This document shows positions 35,901 through 49,300 of a stretch of DNA of 64,000 nt, piece after piece. The DNA lies in assembly GCA_013399305.1 (NCBI GenBank), contig VXAI01000136.1, positions 310,001 to 374,000 of the forward strand, in the 5' to 3' direction. Every line of letters begins with the position of its first letter. The first letter of the stretch is position 1. The position numbers were made by a program, and so were the translations under genes. Source of the stretch: Rostratula benghalensis. Taxonomy: Eukaryota; Chordata; Aves; Charadriiformes; Rostratulidae. The notes beneath the pieces are model-generated. The model was not told where the DNA came from, did not search any database, and worked only from the letters and a program-made list of their open reading frames with translations.

Positions 35901-38900
35901 GAGCTAGCTGATAGCCCAGACCTGGCACTTCTGGGTCTGAAGCAATTTTTTGGATATGCAGACCGTGGCTGATGGCAGTGTACCAAGGCCTCGGGGTTGA
36001 GATTAGATCTCTGCACTCACTGCAGCTTGGGGAGAAGAGTGTCTGTACTGTGTCATGAGAAAAAAAAACATAAAACCCCCTAAACAGCCATTTTTAACAC
36101 AGGCAGCTACTGCCACTGGAGCCCAAGCCATAAAGCAGTAAGCATCAGACTACATCAGTCTGGAGTGATACCTAGTCCATGAAATGGCTCTTTCCAGCCC
36201 AATGTTTTCTCTGAGAGAGAGCACTCTTAGACATAGGTGTTGACCTACACTTACACCCACTTAACAAAGGCAGGACATAGACCTACAAGCCACTGTCTGT
36301 CAGCAGCAGGGGAAAACCACCCACTCCAGGAACCCTAGCCCACTGCACACTGGAGTAGCCAGGACCGTGCTGAGAATCAAGAAGCCTGATGGTGATCCCT
36401 GCTCACTAACCCCAGATCAACTGACTGTTGAGTCTGTAGTCACCAACACTTGCTGAGAACTAACACCATATTTCCATTACATTCTTCAGCTGGCATAGCC
36501 ACCAAGAAGGGATTCCATCTGTCTCTTCCTTCCAGTCACTTACCTCCTCTGTCCTTCATGCCCCTCTTTCCTTAGGCCACCACTAGTGTCCACAAAGGTT
36601 CATGGATTTATGAACACAGTGAGATGAGTTGAGTTCAGATCAGGAAAAAAAGGAAATATAGGGATGGGACAGGTGTGAGGGAGATACAAGACTTTTTCAT
36701 GAGCAGAACAGTGATATGTCTATTCTTCAGCTGCTAGACACTAGGGATGTAGGAGTTATTGACCTGTGGTTATGTGTGATAATCTCAAATCAGGCTAAAC
36801 CCCAGGACTGTATCCTTTTCCTCTGCACTGGCTTCCAACAAGGTGGCCATTGCCTGTCATCTGTAGTCTGAAGATTTGCCCAGACATATCCAATAATTTG
36901 GACAGAGAATAACCACTTTCTTCTGCTGGGAAGCACAAGCAGTATCCATCTGGTTGCAGTATGTCACCTCATCCCCACAGCTCTTGAGGAACAGACCCCA
37001 GATGAAATCCCACCCTTACCATGGGGCAGTTGGTTTGCCTCTCTGGAAGGTAGCTTGATTTGCCCGCCTGAAATACAGCCCATGATGGTGGACTGGCTGC
37101 CTTCAGTCATCAGGTCACCTGGAAAGAATAAAGAGTGACTTCCTCCTAATGAAAGCCTAGGGCTGACAGCAAACATTTAAAAAAAATATATATGCATTTT
37201 ACTTGAAAAGGTGAAAAGGACTTGCTGCTGTTCTGTTTTCTAATTATTTTTTGTTGTTGTTGTTAAAAAGATATTGACATCTTCTCTTTTGACATTTTTT
37301 AAAATATATTTTATAACTTTTGGGTTCAAGACTGTTATTGAAAATTTCAGGATATAAAGATACCAAATACAAAAAAAATATTTGGATAAAGTAAAAATAT
37401 TGTCAATTATTTAGATGTTTTTGGTCACAATAATTCTCAAAATGTCTCATTTTCTCTTTAAACTGTAATAGATTAAAGTTTGCATTATTCTCCCCCTCCT
37501 TTTTGTTTTTTTTTCTTTGCAGTACAGGAAAACTGTTTTTTTCCTGACCAGCACGGTTGGAAAGCCTGAGGCCTCTTTTTAAACCAATTAAATATCTCCA
37601 ATAAGCCTATGATTTCCAACTCAAGCTTCTTACATATTGTCTGCAATTTCATATTGTCCAAAGCCAGGACCTTTGCGACATTACAGCAGAGGGAAGCCTG
37701 GAGAACAGAGGGCTGTACATATCTTATGCTTTTCTTTCTAGGATTTCTGCCATGCAGTGTTGCATTTCTTTCAGCCTGCCTTTCCTACCTTTAAGTATAA
37801 TATAACTGAACAACTGGGAAGGGAATGAGTATTAACTGAGGTCCTTAATTGTGTATTAGCCTGTAGGGGAAAAAGACAATTCTGAGATTCCATGTATTAT
37901 TTGATAGAAACTGCCCTGACACCTGTAAGGGATGGTTGATCTGCATTTCAGATGTAATACCCCAATTTCAGTGGAATATTAACACATTACTCAGTCTAAG
38001 GCAGCTGGTTTGGAAAGGTGTGTGGCACACAGTCACTGTCAAACTAGGTAAATCACCTGAAATAAAGAGGCTGGTGTGCTTGAAAGCTTGTTTGATTTAT
38101 CCCCCAACTGTATCAGTTAGTCTCATCAAAGATATTACCTCTCCCCACAAATCATACTTTGCTCATTGGAGCATTACATGGCATACTTAATTATTGGAAG
38201 CGTGCTGGGGATGCTGGATTAAAAAGCCTGCAGACATTTAAAGTAGGATTAATGTCTTTGCATAACAGCAGAAAGTGATGTAACTTCCACACCACTGAGA
38301 AACAAATTTGCAATGGAAATAATGCCATTTTAATGCCACAAAGTTTCAATGTGCACTTGGTTTGTGGAAACATTCTGCTTTCTACTTTTTTTCTCAGCTT
38401 CAAGGTTCTGGACTCTTGTGCAGAAATCATACAATAATTGGCTTCACAGACTTATTTCCTGAAGAAATGAAGGTTTATGTATTCCTGCAGTCTATCTATC
38501 AGTCTCAGCTTCTCCCTAACTTTTGAATCTACTAACCAATTTCAACCAAATTTTGGAGAAGGCTAGAGGTCTGAAGGGTATTATATTCCTAAAGTTGTGC
38601 AGAAATTGGGAGCTGAGTAGAATAGAGAGATTGAAATTAGAGCTCATTGAGACAGAGGCAAATGACTCAGGCATTATAGGTGGCTGCTGGCCATGAGCAC
38701 GAAGATCCAACCTGCATCCCTATGGCTGCATTAGCCACAGATCAGCCTGGACCACCTCTTGTCTGCCCTGGAAATGGGAAGAGAGGTGGGACTCTTCATC
38801 CAGGGAGGATTTAGTGCACAGAGGACACAAGTCATTATGCAAATGGAGTTCGTTGTGCTGTTTCTGACACGGTTTTTTTCTTTGCGTTATTTTGTGATGT

Positions 38901-38997
38901 TTATTTTGTCTGTAAATAACCATAATATCTGAACTGAATCCTGCAGCTTCCACTCTTGTGTGTTTTCAAAACCAAACTGCATAAATCCCTGAACAGT
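32936..38997. other. Unassigned unique sequence
   Basis: About 6 kb with no gene recognised. Includes a run of nine G at about 33979-33987 and AT-rich, T-run-rich sequence at 37175-37520. Frames in this stretch are all below 95 codons and lack motifs. Confidence 0.5.
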
Positions 38998-39095
38998 CTT
39001 GTCTGACACGTAGCTGACCCTGCTTTAAGCAGCAGGTTGGGCTAGAGACCTCCTGAGGTCCCTCCTATTCTGAGATTTTATGACCCTACGAAGGC
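38998..39095 (+). mobile_element. CR1 LINE 3' terminal scrap
   Basis: The phrase CAGGTTGGGCTAGAGACCTC followed by CTGAGGTCCCTCCTATTCTG, then GATTTTATGACCC, matches the CR1 3' UTR and its terminal ATTCTATGA-type repeat on the + strand. Only the last hundred bases of the element are present, so this is a heavily 5'-truncated insertion. Confidence 0.8.
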
Positions 39096-39975
39096 AGGTT
39101 TGCCTTTCTTTGTTGCTGAGAGCAGAGTAAGTCTCTGGGTATGGATATGTTCAGCTGGCCCACGTTTTATTTTCTGACAACTACCTTTTGAAAGGCCTGT
39201 AGGATTTTTCAATACAAAAGAAATTATTACTAGTGCTTAATATTTATAATGTGCTAATAGCCAGAAATGCTAGGCAAGGTCAGAGACTAAACAAAGAATG
39301 AAGGTAATTTAGTGGCTAAATTGTTAACCTATGACATAGGAAAGAAGCGTTCATTAAATCTTCCTATATGAGTTTATACAAGTAACAGTAAATGGGAGTC
39401 ATCTCACGTAATTTTAGCCCTCCAGAAGTTAAGTAGCTAATTTAATCTGGCTCTTTAGGTGCCCTCATGGGTCAACAGAGAGATGAGGAGCTCAAAGCCA
39501 GTTCCTGCAATATGTTCTGGTGAGGTGGGCTCTTTCTTTGCCTTGACAGAGAAAGGAGGAGGGATTATAGCAATCCATGGTTCCACAAGTGCTTGTCCAG
39601 ATAAATCCATCCTGAACTGCGAGATGTTCAGATTCTGCCTAAGCATCTTCATTAAGTAATTTCCCTGATTGCATGTGTGTGTGCATGTGGATGTGTGTGA
39701 CTGTAGTGCATATTCTAGAGGGAGGAAAGAGTTTCTCACAGAGTTTTATGTCTAGGTCAGTAAACCCAATACCAAAACACACAATGGGAACTTTGTTTAA
39801 GCTAAATTTCCTCAAAAGAGATTCCACTCAACTTTGAATTCTTTTCTTCCTCCTGGAGCACCCATTTAACCTCACCACTTAGGCAGCCAGAAACAAGTAA
39901 ATGAATACAAAATAAATAGAAAGTTGATCCATTTTGATAAATTAAAAGCAAAAACCAACCTCTCCCACTCCCACA
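39096..39975. other. Unassigned unique sequence
   Basis: About 880 bases. A short TG-rich run lies near 39675-39700. No gene recognised. Confidence 0.5.
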
Positions 39976-40009
39976 GAAAACCAAGCCAAACCAAACCAAA
40001 ACAACCCCC
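39976..40009. repeat. CCAAA-rich simple repeat
   Basis: Degenerate CCAAA/CCAAG units (AAAACCAAGCCAAACC and following). The W/F/G-rich frame on the opposite strand at 39802-40071 results from this composition. Confidence 0.8.
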
Positions 40010-41166
40010 TCATAAAACACCAACACCATACAGAGAAAGAAAAGCAAAACCACAAATACCTCAATAAACAAGTCTGGTGTTTCAGGTCTACATTAAAAAT
40101 TGTTGTCTTCTGTTTATCAATGTTTACTTCTCTGGAGGAGAACAAATTCCAGAAAAGAAGGAGTGAGGGGAATGAGAAAGATTAAGCTGATAAAAACCTT
40201 TGAGCTCTGGCTGGTCTGAGGGATGATAGTGGGTGATAAGAAATTCTACTGAAAATTTCTAAAGCAGCAGGATTTCTTCAGAGATCTCTCCCCCAGAAGT
40301 TTATAGGTCCATGAGCATTCAGAAAGGTCATGATAAAGTGGTTGTCTTATAGACCTTACAGAGAAGATGCCAGAGAATCATAGAAAACAGATATCCAAAC
40401 CAAATGAGGAAATAAAACCACTTATTTTTTCTTTCTGTTTGCTGTAAAGGGGGTTTTACTCCAGGATACTTCCCTCAGAGTATCTGGGGATGTCCTATAC
40501 ACAGTTGTAATGCTGAGTTTAGGTTACCCTATTTCACCTGAGCTGTTTGCCATTTTCAGAAGCCTTAAAATTATTTATTTTTTCCTTTCAGAAGACAAGT
40601 AAACTATAGAAATCCATCTTTCTGTCAGTGTAAAATGATTGTTCATAAAAACATCTTTAAAGTCTTGTTTCTCTGAAAACAATGAAAGCAGACTCTGTGG
40701 AATCTCCTCACTTGGAAATTATATGGACAGACAGTAAGCAAGGATGGGGAGCTTGTACCCTACATGGTCATTCTGCTTGCACTGAGGCTCAGGGAAGAGA
40801 TAATTGGAAAACTTAGGGAGGATGGAAAGATCCAGAAATTATTCAAGAGTAGAGAAGATGACATATGTCTAGTTGGGTTTTTTTGGGTTTTGTGGGAACT
40901 TGGGCAAGATTCCCAGTCCCTAATAGTGCAGACTACCTCTTTATACTCTGCGTAGCCCTCAGACTATGTCTTCTCTAGGTCCTGTGTGACAACTTTGGTC
41001 TTGAGGCATAAGGCATAGCTATGATTCTTCTTTGTGCTTTTCTTCCACTTTGAAGTTCATGGAGTAATCAATTGATGCCTTATACAATTTCACAACCTGG
41101 CACTGAGGCTGTATGTTAGAGCCAATAATGTAAAATGGATTCCTACTGGTTGGAGCATCCTCCAGA
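40010..41166. other. Unassigned unique sequence
   Basis: About 1.15 kb, no gene or repeat family recognised. Confidence 0.5.
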
Positions 41167-41206
41167 GAAAAAAAACAACAAACAAAACCAAAACAAAACC
41201 AAAAAC
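41167..41206. repeat. CAAAA-rich simple repeat
   Basis: A run of A followed by CAACAAACAAAACC and several CAAAA units on the + strand. Confidence 0.85.
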
Positions 41207-44200
41207 CTGCCCTGTCATCCATGCCTGTTTAAATGGAGCCAACTGAATCCCTTTTGCTGGGATCCCGGAGATGAAGCAGCCTGTGGGCAGTTTGGGTGGT
41301 CTAGGGAGCCATGATCTGCAGTGAAATGGAGAGCAAGCTAAGCTGATGTGCTATTAAAGACCTAAAGAGGGGTTGTTTAGTCTGACCACAGGGCACATAA
41401 GGATGCTTCACAGAAGTTTGAAAGGGAGTGACACACAAGTGTGCCCATATAGGGCTAAGATGGCAAATAGGGGTGGCTCTTTTCAATATGCAATGGCTCA
41501 CCATGGAGCTAAGTGCAGAGCTACCTACCTGTGGTTATGACTGTACATCTGGTGTGTTGGTAGATGCATGAGCACTTAAATTGTTCCTTAGATTCACCAG
41601 ACCATCACCATTATCAGCGTATAAGGATGGGAAGCTTTGGGCAAATTCTATGGGGAATATTTCTTAGATTCTATTAACAGCCCAGAGATCAAGATGAACT
41701 TGGGAAAATCAAATAAACGAAGACTATTTTGTCATTATTAAATAAAGGTAATTTGCAACAGAGCCTAAGAGGGTGATGAATTAAATAATCTGGTCAACAG
41801 AGAAAATCTTAAAACTTTTGTCTTCCATGCTCTTCTCTACTCAACAAGAATTCTTCAGGTAAATGGAGATAAACCTCAATCTCCTTCAAAACTTTTGTAC
41901 TACTCTGTTACCTTGATTACTATGTAAACTTTTATGTTTTTAGACTCCTGAGAGCGCAGATATGGTTACAACAATTGCTCATAATTTTGATGAGCCATTA
42001 AAGGTAATGTAATGTTTTGTAAGCTGTAAGTGGGAAATTAATGATACCCAAAAGCTGGTGCAACAACAGATGTTCAGATGCAGTGATAATGGCCTTTGTG
42101 TGTTCACATGCCTTGAGTTACATTTAATATTGGTTAAGAGAACCATTAAAAAGTGGTACTGCTGTTGAGAGATAATATTATTTATTTAACCATCTGAAGA
42201 AGGCAGTGGCTTTTGAAATTTAAAATATTGAAAATTAATACTTGTAAATGGAGGTACACAATGTATATATTTACATCTACATAATTACATATTTTATATC
42301 TACAATAATATGTAATATCTCTCTCTCTCTCTGAGATTTTCCACTCTGAAATCCCATAGACATAGGACTGGGTGTAGTGATGATAAGATAAAGCATCAAT
42401 AAGGAGTCAGGTTTGAGCTTGCAAATATCATAAATCATTAAAAGTAAATTATTAAACTAATGCTTAGAGGAAAATGTTCCAAAGAAGAAAAAAAGACGTA
42501 TCTTTCATTTGTCTTGCTGCAATGTTAACTAGTCTGTTCTCAAATGTACCAGATGGGTAATACATGCTTCTGAGATTAATTATCACTAACTGATTGAAAA
42601 GAGATCTCTGCAGCTTCATGGCCATTCTTTTTAAATGGTATTGTGAGTTGATTGCATCACGTTATGCTAATCCAAGGGAAGAAATTTGCTTACCCCAGTA
42701 AACCTGGCCCCGAAGTACATTGTGAGGGGGCATGAGGAAGGAAAAAAAACAATTTACACTTTATAGTATAAAAGAGATTTTAGCATTTTAAGTTACATTT
42801 TCATTGAAAGAAAATAATGGCATACAGGGGTTATAGTGTCCATTGAATTTCTGCATGGTACAACTAAGACAAAATGGGTGCTGCTAACTACACCCAGACT
42901 TGTACTGAGAAAGTCTGTTCCCGCTGTCAATAACCATTTTGCCCTTTTTACATAGAGTTCTTACTGAAAATCAATACCTGTCTTTATTGCAAGGTGTCTG
43001 CTGAGAAAACAGGTGAAGCTCACTAGGACAAAGTAAAAAAAAATACAAAACCCCCCAAAACTGTCCCCAGCTATGCATGGCTGATATTTTGAAATAGATT
43101 TTTCTTTCATAAGAAGTATAATCATTTCTGTGGCTGCAGTGAAGATAGCTGAATTTAGCTCCTGGAAAGAAAAAAAGAAATCACTAAGAAATTGTTTCAC
43201 TGAAGGTTGTACTTGTTTACTAACCTGAGATAATCTGTACTTGCTGGTGGGTGGGAGAGGTGAGAAACTTCTTAGGCAATATTTTTAAATCCATAGATTA
43301 AGTGGGTTCTGCAATGAAGTAGCATCAATCACTAAGATTAGATGTCAGTTCAAAATTAGTTCTCTAAATTACCTTCCTAGTCAATGAGTATCAATTGGCA
43401 CCTTCATGTTGTGAGTCAACCATCTATGAGAAACTAAATATTTACTCTGCTAAAATGAACTGAGTCTCGGCCTCAGCTCGAACAAGATCAACTCCTGACG
43501 TAGAGGGTATCTCAACCTTTTCCAATGGCTTTTGCATCAGTTTGAACAACACCAAATTGAAGAGAAGAAAAATACATTTTAGCAATATCCTTGCACAAAA
43601 TAAGAACTAAGCTTTCCCCAAGAATCTCAGTATGACTTGGGTGAAAAACATCAACTCATATAGTTTTAATTACTAGCATCACTCGTTACCAGGTTCTGGG
43701 GCTCTGGCAGAGGCAGAGGTGCAGCTTTCCCTCCTGTAGGGTGTAAAGGGTTCTGGAGTTACTGCTGTGGCTTGATTCACTAAGAAGAGTACCCTTGAAA
43801 ACTGTTCACTACCTATGCATTAAATTACAATAGAACTTATTTTTTATAGTTAGCCTGGCACACATTTTATCCCTTTGAAAGAAAAGACATTTTTGTGGTT
43901 TGATTTTTGTATTGTTGGTTTGTTGTTCCCAAGAGATACTGATTTATTTAATATTTAAGTGATATTTTGCTTTATTTACAATTTACAAAACTCAAACACA
44001 CTATTTAAGGGAAGCTATTTTATCCTTTTGTAGAAAAAAAAATGGTTTATGCTTACATCCTTGTGGTGGAAAAGGCATCAAAGTTTTTATTTGTTTTCTT
44101 GCCAAAGTAGTTTAAAAAGTAATAATTTTTTTATTATTCCATAAAAGAAAAGCAATATCTAGTTTAAGTATATTTATTTGTGTCTTTATTTCAATCAACA

Positions 44201-46034
44201 CAACCATTTCAAATATGATGTCATATAATTCTCATCCTCAGCAAGACCAGCTTCATGGGGTCCTTTGCTGCTCCTCTTTCTAGAAAAGTGTGTCAGTAGT
44301 TGAGTACAACACATCAAACTGAGTAGAACTTTCAGAAATGCACATTCCTCACCCTCCATCTCCAGGCTTTCTGTATCTCTGGGAGACCACAAAGTTCATT
44401 TCTTTCCCCAACCCCCTTTCAACATTTGTTTTGAACCACTAATGGATAAGGCTCACACATTAGGCAAAGATTTGCATATTAGTACCTTACAGATGACAGA
44501 TTATTCTTCCCTCATTACTATCACAAAATAACCCAGTGTTTGGAGGAGATTAGCTCTTAGGTGAAGAATAGCTGTTTTACACCACACCCGAAAAAGACCA
44601 TTAGACTTAAAAAAAAGACGTTTTTAGGTCAGCAGGTGAACGTGCTGGGTAAGGAATACTGATTAGGGACACACCATGACAGTGTGAAAATTTTAGATGC
44701 ACAACAGAACTATCATTTGGCTTCCCAATATATTTGTTTGCAAATGCAATTAAAATAATTCAGCAATACTACACTGCCAGGAGCAGTTGTATTCGGTTCT
44801 ACTGATGCATATTTATTAGACACAGTGCATGCACAATGCTTCCAAGTGGTAATTAGGATACTCCTCAAGTAGGCATGACTTTTTAATAGACCTGTGAGAC
44901 TGGGTTCATCTCATCTGGTTTTGGTACATGAATGGTCTCAGTAGTGATCTAGACTCCTCTGTTAAGAGTGGTCTGACAGAAAATAGCTTGCAGGTGAGGA
45001 TTCCAGCTGTAGTCACCTTGAAGCCAGCGCAAAGGTAATTATACTTATTTTGATCTCTATTCTGTAATATTTCCAGAGTGGGAATCTATCACAACAGCAG
45101 GAATTAATTTCCTTCTTCTTTAGCCTTCCGAAATCTAGTGACCACCAAATGATGGGACTTGGCTCTGAATTAAGATATTTAAATTGAAAGGAAAGATTCA
45201 TTTACTCAGTTATAACCATCTAGTACCATATTGGGTATGCCTGGAACTCACTCAGCCCTTAGATGATTATTTTTTTATGTCCAACTAGAAGGTCTCCAGA
45301 TACAGCCACATGAGGCATGTCAATGGGACAGAGGACCTACAGGAGACCTGGGCCTTTCTGTAGAGACAGATGGATGGAAAAGGCATTCCAGTCACCTAAG
45401 ATGTGACAAGAAAACAATAATTAAGCAGCTGAGTCCTGTCACTTGTGATCCAGACACGGCTCCTGTTGTACTCAATGCAGTCATTTTCTTAAAAGTAATG
45501 GCCTGGTGCCATTTCAGGATCTATGCCACCTAATCTCCACCTAGTTATTTCAAATGCTTTAAGAAGTCTGAGACATCTTCATAGGGTTGATCTGCTTGAA
45601 TTGGTAGGTGGATGCCAGTAGGACAACTGTCATGGCATGAGATGCCTCTCTCCCAGCAGCTGAGTCTATGTCCAGACCTCTATTAGCTACAACAGGAACT
45701 TAGAAAACTGCTTCTCACAGATATATATTTGTGTGTGAACAGTTATATTTAGAAAGTCTATCTCAGACAGACATCAACACCAGAAGTCATGAAAAAAAGA
45801 CATAATTTCTTCATACTCAGTAGAAGAGATCAAAATCACCAAAAAGAAGATTCATCACACGTCCTAGTTTTAGAGAAAACAGGTGTTAACTGGTGGTACA
45901 AGTTTTTTCTAATGTTATCTTTTTTTTATATATTTTGTTTTGACAACCGGTGTAATAGTTTGTAGGTATTTATCCTCCAGATTTGCTATAGTTATGCAAA
46001 AAAGGACATCAATGAAGAGATGTTGATGACTGAA
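41207..46034. other. Unassigned unique sequence
   Basis: About 4.8 kb. Includes a short TC run (42318-42332) and AT-rich sequence at 42180-42310 and 44090-44180. A block at about 44455-44850 carries octamer-like ATTTGCAT/TTTGCAAAT sites and TAAT cores. No gene recognised. Confidence 0.5.
42318..42332. repeat. Short (TC)n run
   Basis: Fifteen bases of alternating T and C. Minor simple repeat. Confidence 0.9.
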
Positions 46035-46106
46035 TTTTATCACAGCTGATAAAATACACACGTATCATATCAATACAATTCAGACTGTATTGCTATTGTA
46101 TACAAT
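46035..46106. repeat. Cluster of three inverted repeats
   Basis: Within 72 bases there are three perfect dyads: TTTTATCA-CAGC-TGATAAAA (46035-46054, 8-bp arms, 4-base loop), CAATACA-8 bases-TGTATTG (46071-46092, 7-bp arms), and the palindrome ATTGTATACAAT (46095-46106). No gene overlaps them. The TGATAAAA arms contain GATA cores in opposite orientation. Confidence 0.9.
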
Positions 46107-46313
46107 ATCATTGTATCTGCCTGTCAATTTTACAAAAGTCTCAGAAAAAAATTGCAAGGTATCCTCTTTATTTCATTGCTAGGACTTTCTCTAGATAGAT
46201 GAGTTTTCAAGGAGATTTTAAGGTCTTAATTCAATCTCAACTGAACTTGCCAGTAACTAAGTGGGTTCTGGATCATACCCTAAAGGGAGGACGAAGATCC
46301 CTTCTAAAAGGCA

Positions 46314-46357
46314 AGGGAAAAAAAAAAAAAAAAGAAGAAGAAGAAGAAAAAAAAAAA
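46314..46357. repeat. 44-bp pure purine tract with GAA repeat
   Basis: An uninterrupted A/G stretch: AAGGG, a long A run, about five GAA/AAG units and another A run. Such purine mirror tracts can form triplex DNA. The K/R-rich frame at 46261-46494 arises from it. Confidence 0.95.
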
Positions 46358-49300
46358 TGTGTAAATGTGTGCAAATGAATTTGCAACCAGGCAAGCAATT
46401 TTTAAAGGTGCAGCAAAAGATGGTGTTGGAATATGGGTTAGTTACAAAAGCCATGATGTTAAGTAGGGAGTATACTTTCTATTTAAATGGTTAAGTGTTT
46501 TGGTATAGTAACAGCTGAAGGAGATCCCCCAGCCAGAGTACATGATGTTAGAGATACTCTGGATTTAGAAAGAGGATTGCTGGAGATATAAGGAAAGGAA
46601 ACTCAATGTATGACTCAGTATGGCTGTGTGGTGCAGTGCCTTGAGGTGTGTCCTTTTCTGGGGAAGGCTTTGAGGGTGACATTTTTCCTTTTCAGAGTCT
46701 GCACACTATCGAATTTGAAATCAGTAAAGTGAGAGGCAACTTTGAATATTTAACTGGTGGCCCAGCAAGGCTGCCAGCACCGCGTAATATTAAACAGACC
46801 TAGAAAATACAACTCATGAATGCATGGCTGCAAAATGGAAAACTCATCTCCCAAATGCTGGAGCACTGACTGTCACCAAAGGATTTCTTCAGAGTTCAAG
46901 GCGTTTCTTTCAAAGCTGAGTTGTAAAAACAAAGTTCCTATCTTTAGGACACTGCTTGCATTGATTTCATCTGGCTATCCTTCCTTCTTAGCCACAGAAA
47001 TTGCACCACAAAGGTGGTCTGCTGCATTCCTTGCACTACAGAAAGCACTGTGTGCCTTCAGTGCAAAACTGACGCGCTCAGGACTGGGGGAATCTCGGAC
47101 AGGACAAAAATCTCCTTTGTGAGAGTACAAACACAACTGCTTTCTGTGTCTGCAATAGGAGGAGTGCAACCTGGGTCCCATTTCAGCACCTCTCCTCTTT
47201 CCTCTTCAACACAGAATCAGCAGCTGCTGGCAGGTACCAACCCCAGGAGCATTTCAAGAGATGTGATCAGGTTTTTTTCTGCAAAGGGGTCAGCCCCAAT
47301 GTGACACAGAAGGGTCCTTGTGCTCATTGCTTCCGTACAGCAAGAGTGTTCAATAAACTGTGTGCTCCTTGGGGAGGGAAAGCACCCAGCCAGAGTGGAG
47401 GGGGAGCACACACACCACCCAGGGAATACCTTACACTGCCTGCTAGTTCCTGACAATGAGCTTCCAGAATAATGAACTAGATGAGGCGATTCACAAGTGC
47501 CTCTTCCAATTAAAAATAACACCTCTGCAAGGGCAAATGAGTGAGGGAGCTACTGTAATTCTAATCAAGCTGGAGCAGCTGTCTCATTAGTAGTTACTCC
47601 TGGAAGAAACTGCCTTTACGACCTGTGCTGACACACTTTAACCTCTTCCTTCTGGGCCAAAGCAAACCTCATCTCCACAAGAAGCTCCACTGGTTCTTTG
47701 GGGACATAGGTTTAACTCACAGTGGGATTTAAGCAAATGTTTTCCCTGTGATACACATAGTTGTACAACAAAAGGGAGTGCAGTCAATTTAGAGGAAGAT
47801 TTGATGGGGATAAAAGGCATTAAGTCCAAGAATTTCAGAAAATTCACCTTTGCTTTCCAATTTTCTAAGTTAAAATTAAAAAAAAAAAATTAAAAGAAAT
47901 ATTCTTGTGCTTCAGAAAACAAGGAAATTTCCTTCTTAAGAGAAAAGGTTATAAATTTAGAAGATTTTATAATCACTTCCAAACATTCCACGTAGAATGA
48001 CATTTTAATAATAAGCAATACTTCAGGGGCTGGATCTGCACCAATCTCTTTCCTTCTTAATGCCAGATAAAACTCAGTTGCTAAACCTACATTCAGGTGT
48101 GGTTTTCATGACAGAAACAGAAAAATTCAATCATGGTTTCATTCTCGTTTCTTCCTGGGCTTGCAGTTGATAGGGCCTCTCTCCTCCAGGTGACAAGGGA
48201 AGGTCAGCTCCACTGAAACAATTCAAGGATGTGCCTTTGACTTTGTAGAAGATCAGGTTCTTCAAGTCCCTGTGAGAGCATTTCAACAGCCAGCCCAAAG
48301 CACAGCAAACCTGACGTGGCATTAAGGAGTGGAAAAAAAGGTAACTTGGCATGTGAGGAATGAAGTGGCATTTCTTTAACAGATATTTAAAATGGCAGAG
48401 GTTTCCTTAAGCCACAAAGCTCCCGAAAGTTTATTTAGCAGATGAGGCTGATGATATCTGAATTAGTAAATGGTAGGCACACCCTAAGCTTCTGGTTTGG
48501 GTTCAAACTGAAAAAGTGACTGTAAGGTCATTTTCTTTAAAAATAATAAAATAATAGTTCTGTTGAATGCATTTGCAAACTTCTTTCTCCTCATCCCCCA
48601 TGTTAGCAGTGGCTGGTTTCTTGGGATCAATGTGGCAAATGCTATTGACCAGACTTGCCTTTGCTTTTCTATAATAATGCCATTTAAGTAAAAATGAAAG
48701 TTTATCCTCTTGGTGAACTTTGAGCCCTATCTTTCTAGTTTTTGAACAAGAGTTCCCTTTAAACTGAAAAGTCTAATCAGGTTGAACTCTTTTATTTTAT
48801 CTTGATTATCTGAGAGCAGAGTTCTGTGATTTCTTAAAAATAACTTTTAAAAAAACCCTTCAAATCTTAATTAACAGTCTGAAACAGTACTTTACGTATA
48901 TTTACAATCAATGAAGAAACTCATGGCTTCAGTTCAAGATATTTTTAGAGCTGAATTGGAATGGAAGTGCACACATGTAGTGCTATCACTCTCTTCTGTG
49001 TTTGCAGGACAATGATTATGATTACAGTTAGAGTCCTCATCCCACTTATCTGTATCACGGAAAAAATGCCTTGACCAGGAGTGGGGACTGACTCAGAAGC
49101 ACAAGTTTTCCTTCACCCAGAATCAAATACTCAGGTGCCAACATCTTCAGTGATCTGGATATGCAGCCAACAGATTACCTGCTGGACCACTTCTTCCATT
49201 AAGTTTCCTATCTTCTCTTACTCTTCTTCAGCAGTACTAACCTGACACAGTAGATTTGTATAATTCAGTGGAAGCCATCATATCTTACATTAGTTTTGAA

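Noticed and set aside
39802..40145. W/F/G-rich frames of up to 89 codons on the - strand
   Set aside because: They arise from the CCAAA-rich simple repeat; two frames overlap the same low-complexity DNA.
46261..46494. 77-codon frame with a lysine/arginine run resembling a nuclear localisation signal
   Set aside because: It is produced by the purine tract and has no domain around it.
46820..47522. GC-richer region with 95-101 codon frames on both strands as a gene
   Set aside because: The frames overlap on opposite strands, have no motif or splice context, and fit the lower stop-codon frequency of GC-rich DNA.
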